The position numbers were made by a program, and so were the translations under genes. The notes below the pieces were generated by a model. The model did not search any database. It had not been told where the DNA came from and saw nothing but the letters and a program-made list of their open reading frames with translations. From Dimorphilus gyrociliatus (lineage: Eukaryota; Annelida; Polychaeta; Dinophilidae): a DNA stretch of 30,489 nucleotides. The stretch lies in contig CAJFCJ010000076.1 in NCBI GenBank assembly GCA_904063045.1, positions 34,346 through 64,834 on the forward strand, given 5' to 3'. Shown piece after piece: positions 1-9,496 of this stretch. The number at the start of each line of letters is the position of its first letter. The first letter of the stretch is position 1.

Positions 1-161
1 TACAACTATCAAATACAAATTTCTGCAAAAACTTTGAAGAGGATTTGAGTCCATCACATATCCTTTTTAAGCCATTCCCCATCTTTCTGTTTTTGGATAG
101 GTTAACATCTTTTAATGACACACTTTTTTGTAAGTTTTCTTTTTTAAGTATTTAGAATTTT
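1..161 (-). CDS. Partial LRR exon, inverted relative of the 10.0-11.5 kb LRR gene
   Basis: Read on the minus strand this stretch encodes LRR sequence that runs off the window edge. It contains VNLSKNRKMGNGLKRICDGL followed by KSSSKF, which matches the start of the LRR gene near 10.07-10.17 kb (VNLSKYRNMGKDFKMICDGL) residue for residue over most of its length. The DNA match begins around minus-strand position 150. A plausible 3' splice site (ctttctccatag) sits at 162-163, which would make this the first part of a downstream exon rather than a gene start; no in-frame ATG start is evident. The family is ribonuclease-inhibitor-like LRR, the type found in NLR tails. The rest lies outside the window, so whether it is an intact gene or a fragment cannot be told. 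The splice site is inferred. Confidence 0.6.
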
Positions 162-230
162 CTATGGAGAAAGCCATCCGCCTATTGTCAGAACAGTGTG
201 TGGTAATATATTCCATTAAACTATCCACAG

Positions 231-340
231 AATATTGTTATTTGCTACACAGCATTAATATCACAGTTTATTATTCTTCAAATTTATGAATTTGAACTAA
301 AAGCAGTTCAATTAAATATCAATTATGCTTTAATTCTCTT
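231..340. repeat. Direct repeat, copy 1 (partner 935-1044)
   Basis: The two copies share aatattg.tattt, then agcattaatat.aca, then a perfectly matching core that includes tttatgaatttgaactaaaa and continues through gcagttcaattaaatatcaa. They are about 700 bp apart. There is no coding content. Confidence 0.8.
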
Positions 341-584
341 TTCTTCAAAATTCTTTTTTTAAATAAAGAGTGGAGTCTACTCAAGAGTTTATTTATAAAT
401 ATATAGATTTTAAACAGGTAGGCCATATTTTAGGCTTAGTTATTTGTTAAAGGTGATAATTTTTTTTATTTTTTGCCAAACTGACTTTTATAGAACAATC
501 TGGCATTAAAATTTTTGACATAATTTTTATTAAAATGTCTTTGAAATTTTACACCCATTGATAATGACTTTGTAAGAAGATTTA

Positions 585-785
585 GTAAGTTATTACAGAA
601 AACTTACCGAATTCACTCATATATTCACCAGGCTTGTTCTGTTATTGGTAACTAGTGTTTCAATAGTATTGATCAACACTGTAGTCATGTCAACACATCA
701 ATAGTTGGGACAAAGCATTCCAAAGAAATCTCTATAGGCTTATTGATAATAAAGTAAAAGTAATGTAGTTTGTACACATACATTC
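585..785 (-). repeat. Inverted-repeat arm shared with 9225-9475
   Basis: Reverse-complementing 9225-9475 gives the same run of blocks seen here: aaagaaaact.acc, tatattcac.aggcttgttct, ggtaactagtgttt/ataactagtgttt, atagtattgatcaacac, tcaatagttgg and tctc.ataggc.tattg. Identity is high but interrupted by small indels. Both arms lie upstream of an LRR exon in the LRR's own orientation, which fits an inverted segmental duplication or a shared transposon. Confidence 0.75.
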
Positions 786-934
786 ATGAGCTATATTCTA
801 CAATAGAGAAGTAGTATTGAACCAGTAATGTACTATGCACATAGCACTAAAACAGATTAGCATTATTGACCTAGTTTCGAGTAGGACAGTGCATATACAG
901 TGTGCAACAATAAAACCTGTTAAATTATATATGG

Positions 935-1044
935 AATATTGCTATTTACAACCTAGCATTAATATTACAATTTATTAATCTATAAATTTATGAATTTGAA
1001 CTAAAAGCAGTTCAATTAAATATCAATTATGCTTTAATTCTAAG
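935..1044. repeat. Direct repeat, copy 2 (partner 231-340)
   Basis: This is the second copy of the repeat at 231-340. The right-hand 65-70 bases are almost identical and the left third is more diverged. It lies directly upstream of the gypsy remnant, so it could mark an element boundary, but I found no LTR terminal signature (TG...CA with a primer-binding site). Confidence 0.8.
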
Positions 1045-1109
1045 TTTAGATTATATTCACTATTCAACAGTATTGTATACACAAAATCCCAGAACAAAGA
1101 GTGAAAAAT

Positions 1110-2405
1110 GCTAGAGATGTTTCACTCTGACCATTTTGGAGGAGGAAATAAATTCTTTTTACAATGGTTTTGACAAGTGCTTACCACCATATTAACATCT
1201 AAAAAGAAGATAGGTCTAAAACAGCATTTATTACACCTTTTGGCTTGTTTGAATTTATTAAGATGCCTTTTGGACTAATTAATGCACCTCCTCACTTAAG
1301 ATATGTAATGAATTCATTTGTGCTAAAGGATGTAAAGCATTTGGCACTCAACTACCTTGATGCCATAATAATATTTACCTAGTCACTGTACAAACATTGA
1401 GAAGCATTGGAGACCATTCTTCAACACATTCAAAAGTAGAATTTTAAAATTAAGTAAAGGTGTGTTTTTGAAAAAACAAGTTCAATTTTTGGGACACATT
1501 ATATCAGAAAAGGGGATTGAAACAGATAAGGCCAAGATAGATAAATTATATAGTTTACTTCCATCAGTGTTTGCAAATTCACTACTAAGTTTAGTTGCTT
1601 TTTGTGGCTATTACAGAAAGTTCATACAAGATTTTACAAGAGTAGCCAAGCTGCTGTAAACCTTAATGAAACTACATGGGAAAAAGGATAAATTGCAATG
1701 GACTGAGGAAGCCAAACAATCATTCTTCAAATTATGATATACTATAGTTAACCCTCCTGTATTACAATTACTTGATTTCTCAAAAGATTTTCACTTGACA
1801 ACTGATGCATCAAATGTAGCAGTGGGAGGAACAACTTATATGAAAATGCAAAGAAAACAATGAAAACCTTTGCCTATGCATCTAAACAATTCAACAATAA
1901 TCAAATGAAATATGCAGCCTGTCAAAAGGAAGCTTTTGGTGTTTACTGTGTTGTAAAGAAATTTTTACATTACCTTCAAGACAAGCTATTCTTTTTATAT
2001 ACTGACCATCAGTCTGGTACAAACATTCAATCAAACAAAATTGAATGTCAGCAGAGCAAAATGGCTTTAATGGATTTAAAATTTACAATCAACTATGTGC
2101 CATGACAAAAAAAATAGAGCATATGCTTTAACAAGATTGGAAGAATATACACCACTACAGAAAGTGATATTTGAAGAGCTAATTCATGGAAATATTGAGG
2201 AGGAAATGTCTCCCTCTATTTCAGTTAAAATGGAACAGTATGAACATACACCAGATCTATCTTTTGTAGCTACCAGTGATAACAGTGAAGAGAAAATTGA
2301 TTTGTCTTCTGTTGACTTACAGTCAGAGCAAGAAAAAGATGTGAATTTGAAATCAATTAAAGAATATTTAACACTGGATGGTCAGCTACCTATTCCTTTT
2401 TTTGG
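1110..2405 (+). pseudogene. pol: Ty3/gypsy-type pol remnant: reverse transcriptase and RNase H
   Basis: This is a decayed retrotransposon polymerase, spread over more than one frame. From about 1218 it reads TAFITPFGLFEFIKMPFGL, the classic RT palm motif. The catalytic box at 1353-1364 is YLDA where the family has YxDD, so a catalytic Asp is lost, and an in-frame TAG follows at 1380-1382. After a frame change, 1462-1659 carries FLGHIISEKGI and FCGYYRKFIQDF, the RT thumb/connection. RNase H follows: LTTDASNVAVGG near 1798, then YASKQFNNNQMKYAACQKEA and YTDHQ (1860-2105). The post-RNase H linker (RAYALTRLEE near 2120) and part of the next spacer run to about 2400, where homology stops at an inserted block. 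No gag, protease or LTR is visible. The integrase half resumes at about 4838. The element is non-functional. Confidence 0.9.
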
Positions 2406-2469
2406 AACTTTTACACCTTTCATAATGGAAATGTTTGTTCATGTGCACTTAGATATAATGATATATCAA

Positions 2470-3216
2470 TACTTAGACTTTAGATATAAGGGTACATTAG
2501 AAAGACTTCTATTTTATAAGAATTAGACTGGTGCTACTATAGAAATACTTATATTTTGTAGCAATTATAGTGGTGGAACTTTAGAAAGACTTTTATTTCG
2601 TAGTGTTAGCTTTTAGTACTTTAGAAAGAACTCTATTTCATAAGAAATAGACTCTTGACTGTAACAGATGGTGGCTACTTGGGAATTAACAAAGGAACAA
2701 AGAACATGGAAAAGATGCAGGTCAAACACCAGATGCTGATGAGGCAGGCCTGTTTACTGCGGCACATGTTTGACATGTGGCCCTAATCTTAGGATTATAT
2801 TTTATATGTGATATAACAGTTTTTCATATTTTTGTTACATGAGAATTATGAGACCATCAGATTTCAACTTTGTAATCCTTTGACCACTTGAACCCAAGCT
2901 TTGGAAATGTATAAAAGGAAATGCATTTCCCCAGCTTGTCAGTTCAGTTCTTTAACCATTAACTGGTTGTTTAAACTTACTTGTTTAGAACTAGAAACTC
3001 ATTTACTCAATACATATTCTTTGGACGAAAGACTGGTATTTTGTTGAATTATTTCTACCAAAATTATATTTGTTAAGACTATTTGTGGACAAACTTTAAA
3101 GGTTCTAATTGGACCAGTACTTTGGTAAATTGACAAATGATTGGAAAGGACGAATACTGTTCTGAAGAAGCAGAAATTCCTACAATTACAATACAACAAA
3201 GTACAGTTCACAAGGA
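2470..3216 (+). repeat. Dispersed repeat module A (inverse copy at 6470-7137)
   Basis: About 700 bp here match the reverse complement of 6470-7137 nearly end to end. The left part (2490-2690) is four degenerate tandem units of about 42 bp built on the pattern ttagaaagactt.tatttt.ta.aa. The middle holds a conserved stretch with gttacatgagaattatgag and ctttgtaatcctttgaccac. The right end is ggaaaggacgaatactgttc, then agaaattcctacaattacaa and tacaacaaagtac. Partial copies lie at 9497-9660, 11834-12375 and 23722-23852. The minus-strand ORF at 2999-3211 and the tail of the plus ORF ending at 2526 fall inside the repeat and are not credible genes. Confidence 0.85.
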
Positions 3217-3267
3217 AATGATCTAGATTATCCTTGAAAAAATAAACATTCTGGTTTTACTGAATAC

Positions 3268-3366
3268 GACAGAAAATGGCCCCAACAGAAAATGGCCACA
3301 AATGAACAGAAAACGGCCTCAACTTGAACAGAAAACAGCCCCAACTGGAACAGAAAACGGCCACAG
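3268..3366. repeat. Short tandem array, five units of 16-22 bp
   Basis: Five imperfect units with the core acagaaaa(t/c)ggcc(a/c)ca follow each other, beginning near 3268, 3284, 3304, 3326 and 3348. The second unit (acagaaaatggccacaaatg) differs by one base from the terminal repeat of the MITEs at 6287 and 11990 (acagaaaatgtccacaaatg). It is therefore an array of MITE-end-like sequence, not a random microsatellite. Confidence 0.85.
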
Positions 3367-3494
3367 GATTCTTCAACCTAAATTAGATAAAACAAGAAAT
3401 GAATGAAATTTTGAAAGTGTGTTTATTTGAACAGTTGAATACATTATGAGACTACAACTTAAAAAAACATGCAATTTAACAACAATTGATTTAT

Positions 3495-4843
3495 TTATTG
3501 AGCTACTAAATAAAGTTCAGAACACTTTAGTAGAACTTCTGATGAAGTAATCTCATGCTTTTCAAATCTTTCCCAAATTGAAAATATTTTATTTTGCAGG
3601 TTCTTATAAAGCTTTCTTTGGTATCTTAATATCTTCTTTTCTGATAACATTCTTTGATATGCTGCTATAAGGTCTGCTTCCCTTTTCAATTCATCTATCA
3701 CAGAATAAAATGAAACATTCACTCCAACATTTCCATTCAACCTATTGTGAAATCCCTCAACATCATTATTTGTTCTGATTGCACATTGATAGATAGACCA
3801 ACTTTTTGGTGACCAAACATCATTCAAAATCCAAGTTCTTTCAAAATAATCAATAAAATCAGCAAGTTTATCAATTGATTTAAGGTAATCCTTATTTTTA
3901 GTAAACTCTATTGGAATAATGTGAGATGGAAGGAATGGCAAAGCCATTAGCTGTCTCATTTCAAACCATTGTCCATTTTTTTGTTGAAGTCTGATGAATA
4001 ACCAAGCTCCTAAAAAAACAAAATTAAAAATGACTGCAGTTTGAGTTTTAGGTTGAATAATACCTGAATTTTTCTATAAACTGTTTGATTCCAATGGAAT
4101 AAGCATCCTGACAGATTTACATTTTCCCAATTATTTAATACAGCTTTCCAAACAGCTTTTTCAAAATCCATAACTATCTTTTTTGGTTCTTTATATTGTA
4201 GCAGTTGATTAATGCACTGAAAAACAGTGAAATGAATATTGAATGCATTTCAGAGAAAATTTCAAGTTGAACTACCTTGAATAACAGATTATATGCTTTT
4301 TTCTTTTTTGATGACATGAATGCATATAGAAGAGGAGCCTGTTTTAATTCACCTTCTTTCATTATTTTCAAGGACATCTTTCTTTAAGAAATCATCAGGA
4401 ATGAAGTAATTATTAATAAGAAAATTTCTTCCAATAGGTTCATTGGGGTGATTTTTTCTTCTATGGTAATTTATCATTTCTTTGCAATTTTCAACTTTTA
4501 CAATATTTCCCATATTTGCAAAAGGAAACAGAACAATTTCAGCTATTTGTTTTCCACTAACATTGGTGTCTGTCTTTCCTTTTTGTTTTGCTGTCACTTT
4601 CATTTCAATAATTTGTTCTAAATTTTTTTGGGGGGGTGAATATGATATTTAGACCCCAAAGAGAAGTTATTATTTCTTTGAATGACACTGGCAGGACATT
4701 TCATTTTCTTGCTTCTAACTCCACATCTCCAAATTATGGAAGTCTTGTCTTTCCTGTTGACAACAAATGAGTGACCATTAGATACAAGTAATTCTTTGCC
4801 TTTTTGACTTCCTGTAGGGAATATTCTGAATTTACCATTGCCA
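3495..4843 (-). pseudogene. FLYWCH zinc finger + MULE transposase, copy 1 (decayed, spliced)
   Basis: Minus-strand multi-exon remnant of a FLYWCH/Mutator-like (MULE) transposase-type gene. The 5' part (about 4843-4640) is a FLYWCH finger: GSQKGKELLVSNG, then IIWRCGVRSKKMKCPAS, ending KYHIHPP. After a frame break, 4603-4349 continues with NYHRRKNHPNEPI and PDDFLKK, followed by KEGELKQAPLLYAF and KKKKAYNLLFK. Introns are visible: donor after 4276, acceptor before 4215; donor after 4064, acceptor before 4009. The exon at 4064-4215 holds MDFEKAVWKA and GCLFHWNQTVYRKIQ. The last exon (3495-4009) holds MRQLMALPFLPS and YFERTWILNDVWSPKSWS, then RTNNDVEGFHNRLNG, the family's C-terminal signature. Compared with copy 2, about 60-70 residues around the first catalytic Asp are deleted, and a 1-base shift lies near the A-run at about 3980. 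It is inserted within a gypsy element. Confidence 0.85.
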
Positions 4844-5703
4844 TCATTTCACCATGGACCCAGGATGACATTACAAATAATTACAAAGACCTTATGGCAC
4901 CCAAAATTAAAGATTATGATTGAGAATTCAATAAAGGATTGCACTTTGTGTGAACAAATGAATGGTAGAAGTAGAGTATACCCTTTGGTAGAAACCTTCC
5001 ACCCTGTATCACCAATGGAGTTGGTGGCCATGGATATAATTGGACCCCTACCCATGGTTAAACCATACAGATTCATACTTGTGGTAGTAGATCATTTCAG
5101 TATATACACAGTTTTATATTCACTGAAATAGCAAACCAATAAAGAAATTACAAATCTTCTTTTCAACAGATTCTTTCCCATTTTTGGAATCCCAAAACAA
5201 ATGATGACAGATCAAGGAAGAAACTTGGTTGGTAAAGCTTTCAAAAAGTTTATAGAAGTATTAGGTATTGAGAAAATCCAAACAACAGCTTATAGAAGCC
5301 AGATCAATGAACCAGTTGAACAAGGAAATAGATGTGAGGAAGGAAATAATAAATTAGTGATGGAAGAAAATCAGCATAACTGGGTTGCAAACCTACCTTT
5401 CATTCAATAATTTTTGACCAATCACCTGTAGGAAGTACAGGACTATCACCACAAGAACTTCTGTTTGGTACCAGCACAAGAACACTGATTGATGTAACCA
5501 TGCATACTACATCTCCTAAAACAAACAAACTATTTGTATTCAATCACCAGCAACAATTAAGAGTGACAGCTGTCTGTAAATCTACCATGGCAAAAGTACA
5601 ATATAGAGAGAGAAAGAATAGAATAAGAACTTCAGCCAATGCACAAGCTCTGAAGCAAAAAAGAAAAGCAAAACTGAATATTCATCTGAAGATGCCAAAA
5701 TGA
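4838..5703 (+). pseudogene. pol: Ty3/gypsy-type integrase remnant
   Basis: This is the second half of the gypsy pol that begins at about 1110, same strand. From 4838 it shows the end of the HHCC zinc-binding region (FHHGPRMTLQII, then CTLCEQ), followed by the catalytic core. The first Asp is in AMDIIGPLP, the second in MMTDQGRN (about 5205) and the Glu in INEPVEQGNR (about 5310), so the D,D,E residues are present. An in-frame TAG at 5129-5131 breaks the core. The frame ends with TAA at 5408-5410 and homology resumes in another frame (STGLSPQELLFGTS, about 5435-5475, continuing to 5703). The tail is rich in Lys/Arg. No 3' LTR is recognisable before copy 2 of the MULE begins at about 5797. It is a dead copy. 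Confidence 0.9.
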
Positions 5704-6286
5704 ACTTTTTATCCATGTATTACAAACATATTTCAACAAATCTGTAAGCTTATTTTCTTTTGCCAGTTCATTTTAAATTTTCATGAATTCATTTTAAATC
5801 ATATTGTATGGCAAATATGGCAAAGCCATTATCATTTTCATGGATTCCCAAGCTCCCCCTTTTTTTTCCAAATTCGGTGCTGTAACCAAGATCCTGAAAC
5901 AAAACATTTGATGATTTAAATATTAAACATTCTTAGAAATCAATGAACCTGAATTTTTCTAAATATTGCTTGACACCAGTGAAATGAACATCCTGTCAAG
6001 ACAGTGTCAGGCCATTCATTTTGTAAAGTTTTCCAAACAGCCTTTTCATAATCTAACACCATTTTCCTGGGAGAGCAATTTATTGCCAAGTTTTTTACAG
6101 CCTTAAAGAGTTTATATTGATTCTTATTAATAAATATATTTATGGAATTGAATTCTTACCTGGAAAAGTAGTTTATAAGCTCTTTTCTTTTTAAAGAAGA
6201 GAAAAGAAAAAAGCAATGGAACTTGTTTAAGCTGTCCATTATTTTCAAAAATGCATGAATAGAGTACATTTGAACAAAATTGTGTT

Positions 6287-6474
6287 GACAGAAAATGTCC
6301 ACAAATGAGAAATTTCAAGACAAAAATTTGGATTGAGAAATGGTTAGGCAGAAGAAAACAGCAACTGATTTGTACTTAGGAGGGTCTCCTCTAAGGGTTA
6401 GGGGTAATGGAAAAGGGTAGGTACAGCTAAGGGCTGGGTTAGGGTTAGGGTAAAAGCAACAATTTGTGGACGTT
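6287..6474. mobile_element. MITE with telomere-like core, copy 1
   Basis: A short element of about 190 bp begins gacagaaaatgtccacaaat and ends ttgtggacgtt, the inverse of its start. Compared with the copy at 11990-12184, the last 9 bases of the right terminal repeat are deleted. The interior holds ggagggtctcctctaaggg and two-to-three GGGTTA repeats (6437-6453). It sits between MULE copy 2 coding sequence and repeat module B. No coding capacity. Confidence 0.8.
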
Positions 6475-7137
6475 ATCCGTACTTTGTTGTATTGGAATTG
6501 TAGGAATTTCTGCTCCTTCAGAACAGTATTTGTCCTTTCCAATCATTCATCAACTTACCAAAGTACTCACACAAATAGAACCTTTCAAATTCGTCCACAA
6601 GTAGTCTTAAGAAATGTAATTTCCGTAGAAATTAATCAAAAAAATGACAGTATTTTGTTTAAAGAATATGTATTGAGTAAATGAGTTTCTTGTTGGGGAA
6701 TGCATTTCCTTTTATACATTTGCCAAAGCTTGGGTTCAAGTGGTCAAAGGATTACAAAGTTGAAATCTGACAGTCTCATAATTCTCATGTAACAAAAATA
6801 TGAAAAACTGTTATATCACACATATAAAATATAATCCTAAGATTAGGACCACATGCCAAACATGAGCCACAGCAAACAGGCCTGCCTCATGTTCTTTGTT
6901 CCTTTGTTAATTGCCATAAAGCCACCATCTGTTGCAGTCAAAGAGTCAATTTCTTACGAAATAGAGTTCTTTCTAAAGTACTAAAAGCTAACTCTACAAA
7001 ATAAAAGTCTTTCTGAAGTTCCACCACTATAATTGCTACAAAATAAAAGTATTTCTATAGTTGCACCAATCTAATTCCTATAAAATAGAAGTCTTTCTAA
7101 TGTACCCTTATATCTAAAGTCTAGGTATTGATATATC
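6470..7137 (-). repeat. Dispersed repeat module B (inverse of 2470-3216)
   Basis: On the plus strand it starts tactttgttgtattggaatt and ends with the degenerate tandem units (about 6944-7112), that is, module A read backwards. It interrupts the MULE reading frame between residues equivalent to ALRYCDI (7137) and LYSCIFENNG (6282). The plus ORF at 6466-6684 is the antisense of the ORF seen in module A and is not a credible gene. Confidence 0.85.
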
Positions 7138-7790
7138 ACAATATCTAAGAGCACAAAAAGGTTCAATGGCAATTTTAAAAGTACCTTCAAGGTACCAAAC
7201 TTTTCCCTTTAAAAATAACTCCAATTGATGATTTGTTGCAAAGATAATGATCCTCTCAATATTCATATTTATATCCTTCTTTAGAAATTCAGAAGGAATG
7301 AATGTCATATTCAGTTCAAAGTTTTTATCATTGGGTACAATAGGTCTGTTCTTCTATTCCAATTTGCCATTTCCTTACAATTACCTATATTTTGTAAGTT
7401 TGAGTTTGTTAAATATTTGTCCAATTCCCTTTCAGCAATTCTTTTGCCAGATAAATTTCTATCAGTTGAAGTAGCTTCTTTGATTTCTTTTCTTGTGCAA
7501 ATCCTTGTTTCTAAGTTTTTTATTGGTGAATGGTTATGTAGGTTTTTTCCAATTACAAAGTTTGTTTCTCTTTGATTGATGCTTGCTGTACATTTTCTCT
7601 TTTTATTTCTGACAGAACAGGTCCATACAGTAGTTGTTTTTGTTTTTAATTTTATATTATATGAATACTCTTTGAGTAAAAGTAAATCTTTTCCTTTTTG
7701 ACTTCCATTTGGCAGAATTTTAAAATGAAAATCATTAGAAGAATTTTCTTTAACAGATGTTTCACTTTCAAAAGATTCTTCCTCAATTTG

Positions 7791-8094
7791 TGTTGAAAAA
7801 TATATTCAATATGGCATTTATAAATATTCAGCTATTTCAATCAGATTCTAAGGTGTCAGTTTGTCTGGATTGTGAAAAAAGCAGGTTCCTTCTTCAGATG
7901 AAGAGACCAGAAGATGAAGGTGTAGAAACTGGAGAAGAACTTATCATTTTGTTTGTATATCTAAAATGAATCCTATTCTTCATTCAGTCTTTACCTAATT
8001 TTTCATTTGGCAGTTAAAAACTTTAAAGTATTTTATAAATCGTTTAAAGATGTAAGAGAAGAGAATTCATTAAGAACGCCTTTTAATTTGGAAA
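7791..8094. other. No gene recognised
   Basis: The interval between the MULE copy 2 N-terminus and the mariner remnant has a plus frame at 7757-7969 that overlaps the antisense of the FLYWCH gene and has no family features. Part of it may be 5' sequence of the MULE gene, but I could not align it with the N-terminal exons of the third FLYWCH copy at 21.8-22.3 kb. Confidence 0.4.
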
Positions 8095-9063
8095 ATGTGT
8101 AAGGAACTTAATCCAACTGCTATGGATGATATATACTTTATTGATAAAGAGAATTCAAATTTTACTTTGAGAAGAATGAATATTAATCCCAACAAAGATT
8201 ATAAAATAAAGAAATACTTTTGTAAAACTTTAATGATGAATGAACTGAGAGATACCATTTTTGACAAGTTCATCAGAGAAGATTGGAACATTTTTCAAAG
8301 AGCAATTGCAAAAACATTGGACATTTGTCAAGAGGCTGTGGGAAAAATGATAAAGGAGCTGGGGTAATGAAAAATCTGTGCAAAGTGGATTCCTTATGAC
8401 CTCACTGAGGACCAAAAAGATGTGAGGGTGAGTCATTGCACTGAGCTCCTCCAAAGGTACAGGGCAGAAGGAGAAGATTTTCTTGATAAAATAATTACAG
8501 GAGATGAAACTTGGGTACATCAATATGATCCAGAATCGAAAAGATCTTCCTTGTCATATAAACATATGTCATCTCCACCTGAAAAAATACTGAAAATGGC
8601 TAAGTCAGCAGAAAAACTAATGTGCTCAGTTTTCTGGGACTGTGCTGGCTTAGTTCATGTGGAATTTATGGAGTATAGCAAAGTTGTCAACTCCATACAA
8701 TATATTGAGACCCTAAAGAGGCTAAGAAAAAGATTGCATAGAATCAGACCTGGAAAACAAATAATTTTACAGCATGATAATGCAAGACCACATACAAGTC
8801 TCCTAACAACAGATTTTATAAGAGACCAAGGGTGGTCATTATGCCCTCACCCACCATACAGCCCTGATTTGGCCCCCTCTGACTATTATCTTTTTGGGAG
8901 ATTGAAGGACCATATCAGAGGGGTCCATTATGAAAATTTGGATGAATTAAAGAAAACAATCAAAGATTTTCGAAGGAGTAAGCCATCCTCCTTTTATCAG
9001 CACAGTATTGACCTACTTGCAAGCAAATGGCAGGCTTGCATAGAGAAAGGAGGGGAATATTAG
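8095..9063 (+). pseudogene. Mariner-family transposase (D,D34D) with two nonsense codons
   Basis: One frame runs through 8095-9063 but is broken by adjacent stops TAA (8365-8367) and TGA (8368-8370). Upstream, WNIFQRAIAKTLDICQEAVG resembles the mariner helix-turn-helix DNA-binding region. Downstream, IPYDLTEDQK is the linker and ITGDETWVHQYDPESKRSS carries the first catalytic Asp. LQHDNARPHTS carries the second and PPYSPDLAPSDYYLFGRLKD the third; exactly 34 residues separate Asp 2 from Asp 3, the mariner D,D34D spacing. The end LASKWQACIEKGGEY is the usual mariner C-terminus. The first 40-50 residues do not look like a mariner N-terminus, so the 5' end may be truncated or replaced by flanking sequence. 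An AATAAA lies at 9121-9126. I could not see terminal inverted repeats. The catalytic triad is intact but the ORF cannot make full-length protein. Confidence 0.92.
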
Positions 9064-9224
9064 AAAATACAATTGTTAATACTTTTAGAGTAGACTATAG
9101 GCTATAACATAAAAAAAATTAATAAAATTTCACAAAGATTTCTAGCAAAAAAAACACAAAGCTTGAAATTTTTCAATCATACCTAATATATATATGTGTA
9201 TATAATTTAAAAATGGACAAACAA

Positions 9225-9475
9225 AACTAATGAAAAAAGTATTAATTATAGAACTACACTAGTTTTACTCTAACTACCAATAGGCCTATCGAGATTTTTT
9301 TGCAATGCTTTTTCAATATCACCAACTATTGATAGAAATCAATGACAGGTGTTACGTGACTAGAGTGTTGATCAATACTATTCAAACACTAGTTATCAAT
9401 AAGAGAACAAGCCTTGTGAATATAGGAGTGCTTTAGGTGAGTTTTCTTTAATAACTTTCTAAATTCAGCTGTGTT
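9225..9475 (+). repeat. Inverted-repeat arm shared with 585-785
   Basis: Reverse complement of the left-hand arm; see 585-785. The outer end (attaattatagaactacact) also matches, reverse-complemented, a short stretch at 21640-21690, so this unit is dispersed rather than unique to the LRR flanks. No coding content. Confidence 0.75.
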
Positions 9476-9496
9476 TCAACTATTTCACTAAAAAAA

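Larger units (their letters stand above)
162..1109. other. Non-coding interval with dispersed repeats
   Basis: I see no open frame with protein-like composition here. It holds a roughly 110-bp direct repeat (231-340 and 935-1044), one arm of an inverted repeat whose partner is at 9225-9475, and an 80-bp stretch (770-850) repeated in direct orientation at 9664-9745. It separates the LRR fragment on the left from the gypsy remnant. Confidence 0.6.
5797..7790 (-). pseudogene. FLYWCH zinc finger + MULE transposase, copy 2 (interrupted)
   Basis: Second minus-strand copy of the same gene family. The 5' part (7790-7500) reads FKILPNGSQKGKDLLLLKEY, then TVWTCSVRNKKRKCTAS and NLHNHSP, a FLYWCH finger. 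After a 1-base shift near 7345 comes NMTFIPSEFLKKD and KGKVWYLEGTFKIA (7308-7140). The last motif is normally DGTFK, so the first catalytic Asp reads as Glu. Homology is then broken by a MITE plus repeat module (6287-7137) and resumes as NNGQLKQVPLLFSF and KKRAYKLLFQ, with a GTAAG donor after 6160. The next exon (about 5949-6107) has LDYEKAVWK and GCSFHWCQAIFRKIQ, with a donor after 5949 and an acceptor before 5893. The last exon reaches MALPYLPYNMI and stops about where the gypsy remnant ends. It is therefore truncated relative to copy 1, which continues into YFERTW and RTNNDVEG. The 5' start is not determined. Confidence 0.8.

Noticed and set aside
1044-1110. LTR boundaries or a primer-binding site for the gypsy element
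   Set aside because: The direct repeat at 231-340/935-1044 lies entirely on one side of the pol remnant and lacks LTR ends, so it cannot be the LTR pair.
2999-3211. Minus ORF in module A and plus ORF at 6466-6684 as a conserved gene
   Set aside because: They are the same repeat read from two copies; low-complexity protein, differing stops and no family features. The match reflects DNA repeat identity.
3268-3366. CRISPR-like array
   Set aside because: Units are adjacent and imperfect, with no unique spacers of constant length, in an animal genome; it is a tandem array of MITE-end sequence.
6437-6453. GGGTTAGGGTTAGGG as a real telomere or chromosome-fusion scar
   Set aside because: The same motif sits at the same place inside a second MITE copy (12139-12153) with terminal inverted repeats, so it belongs to the element.
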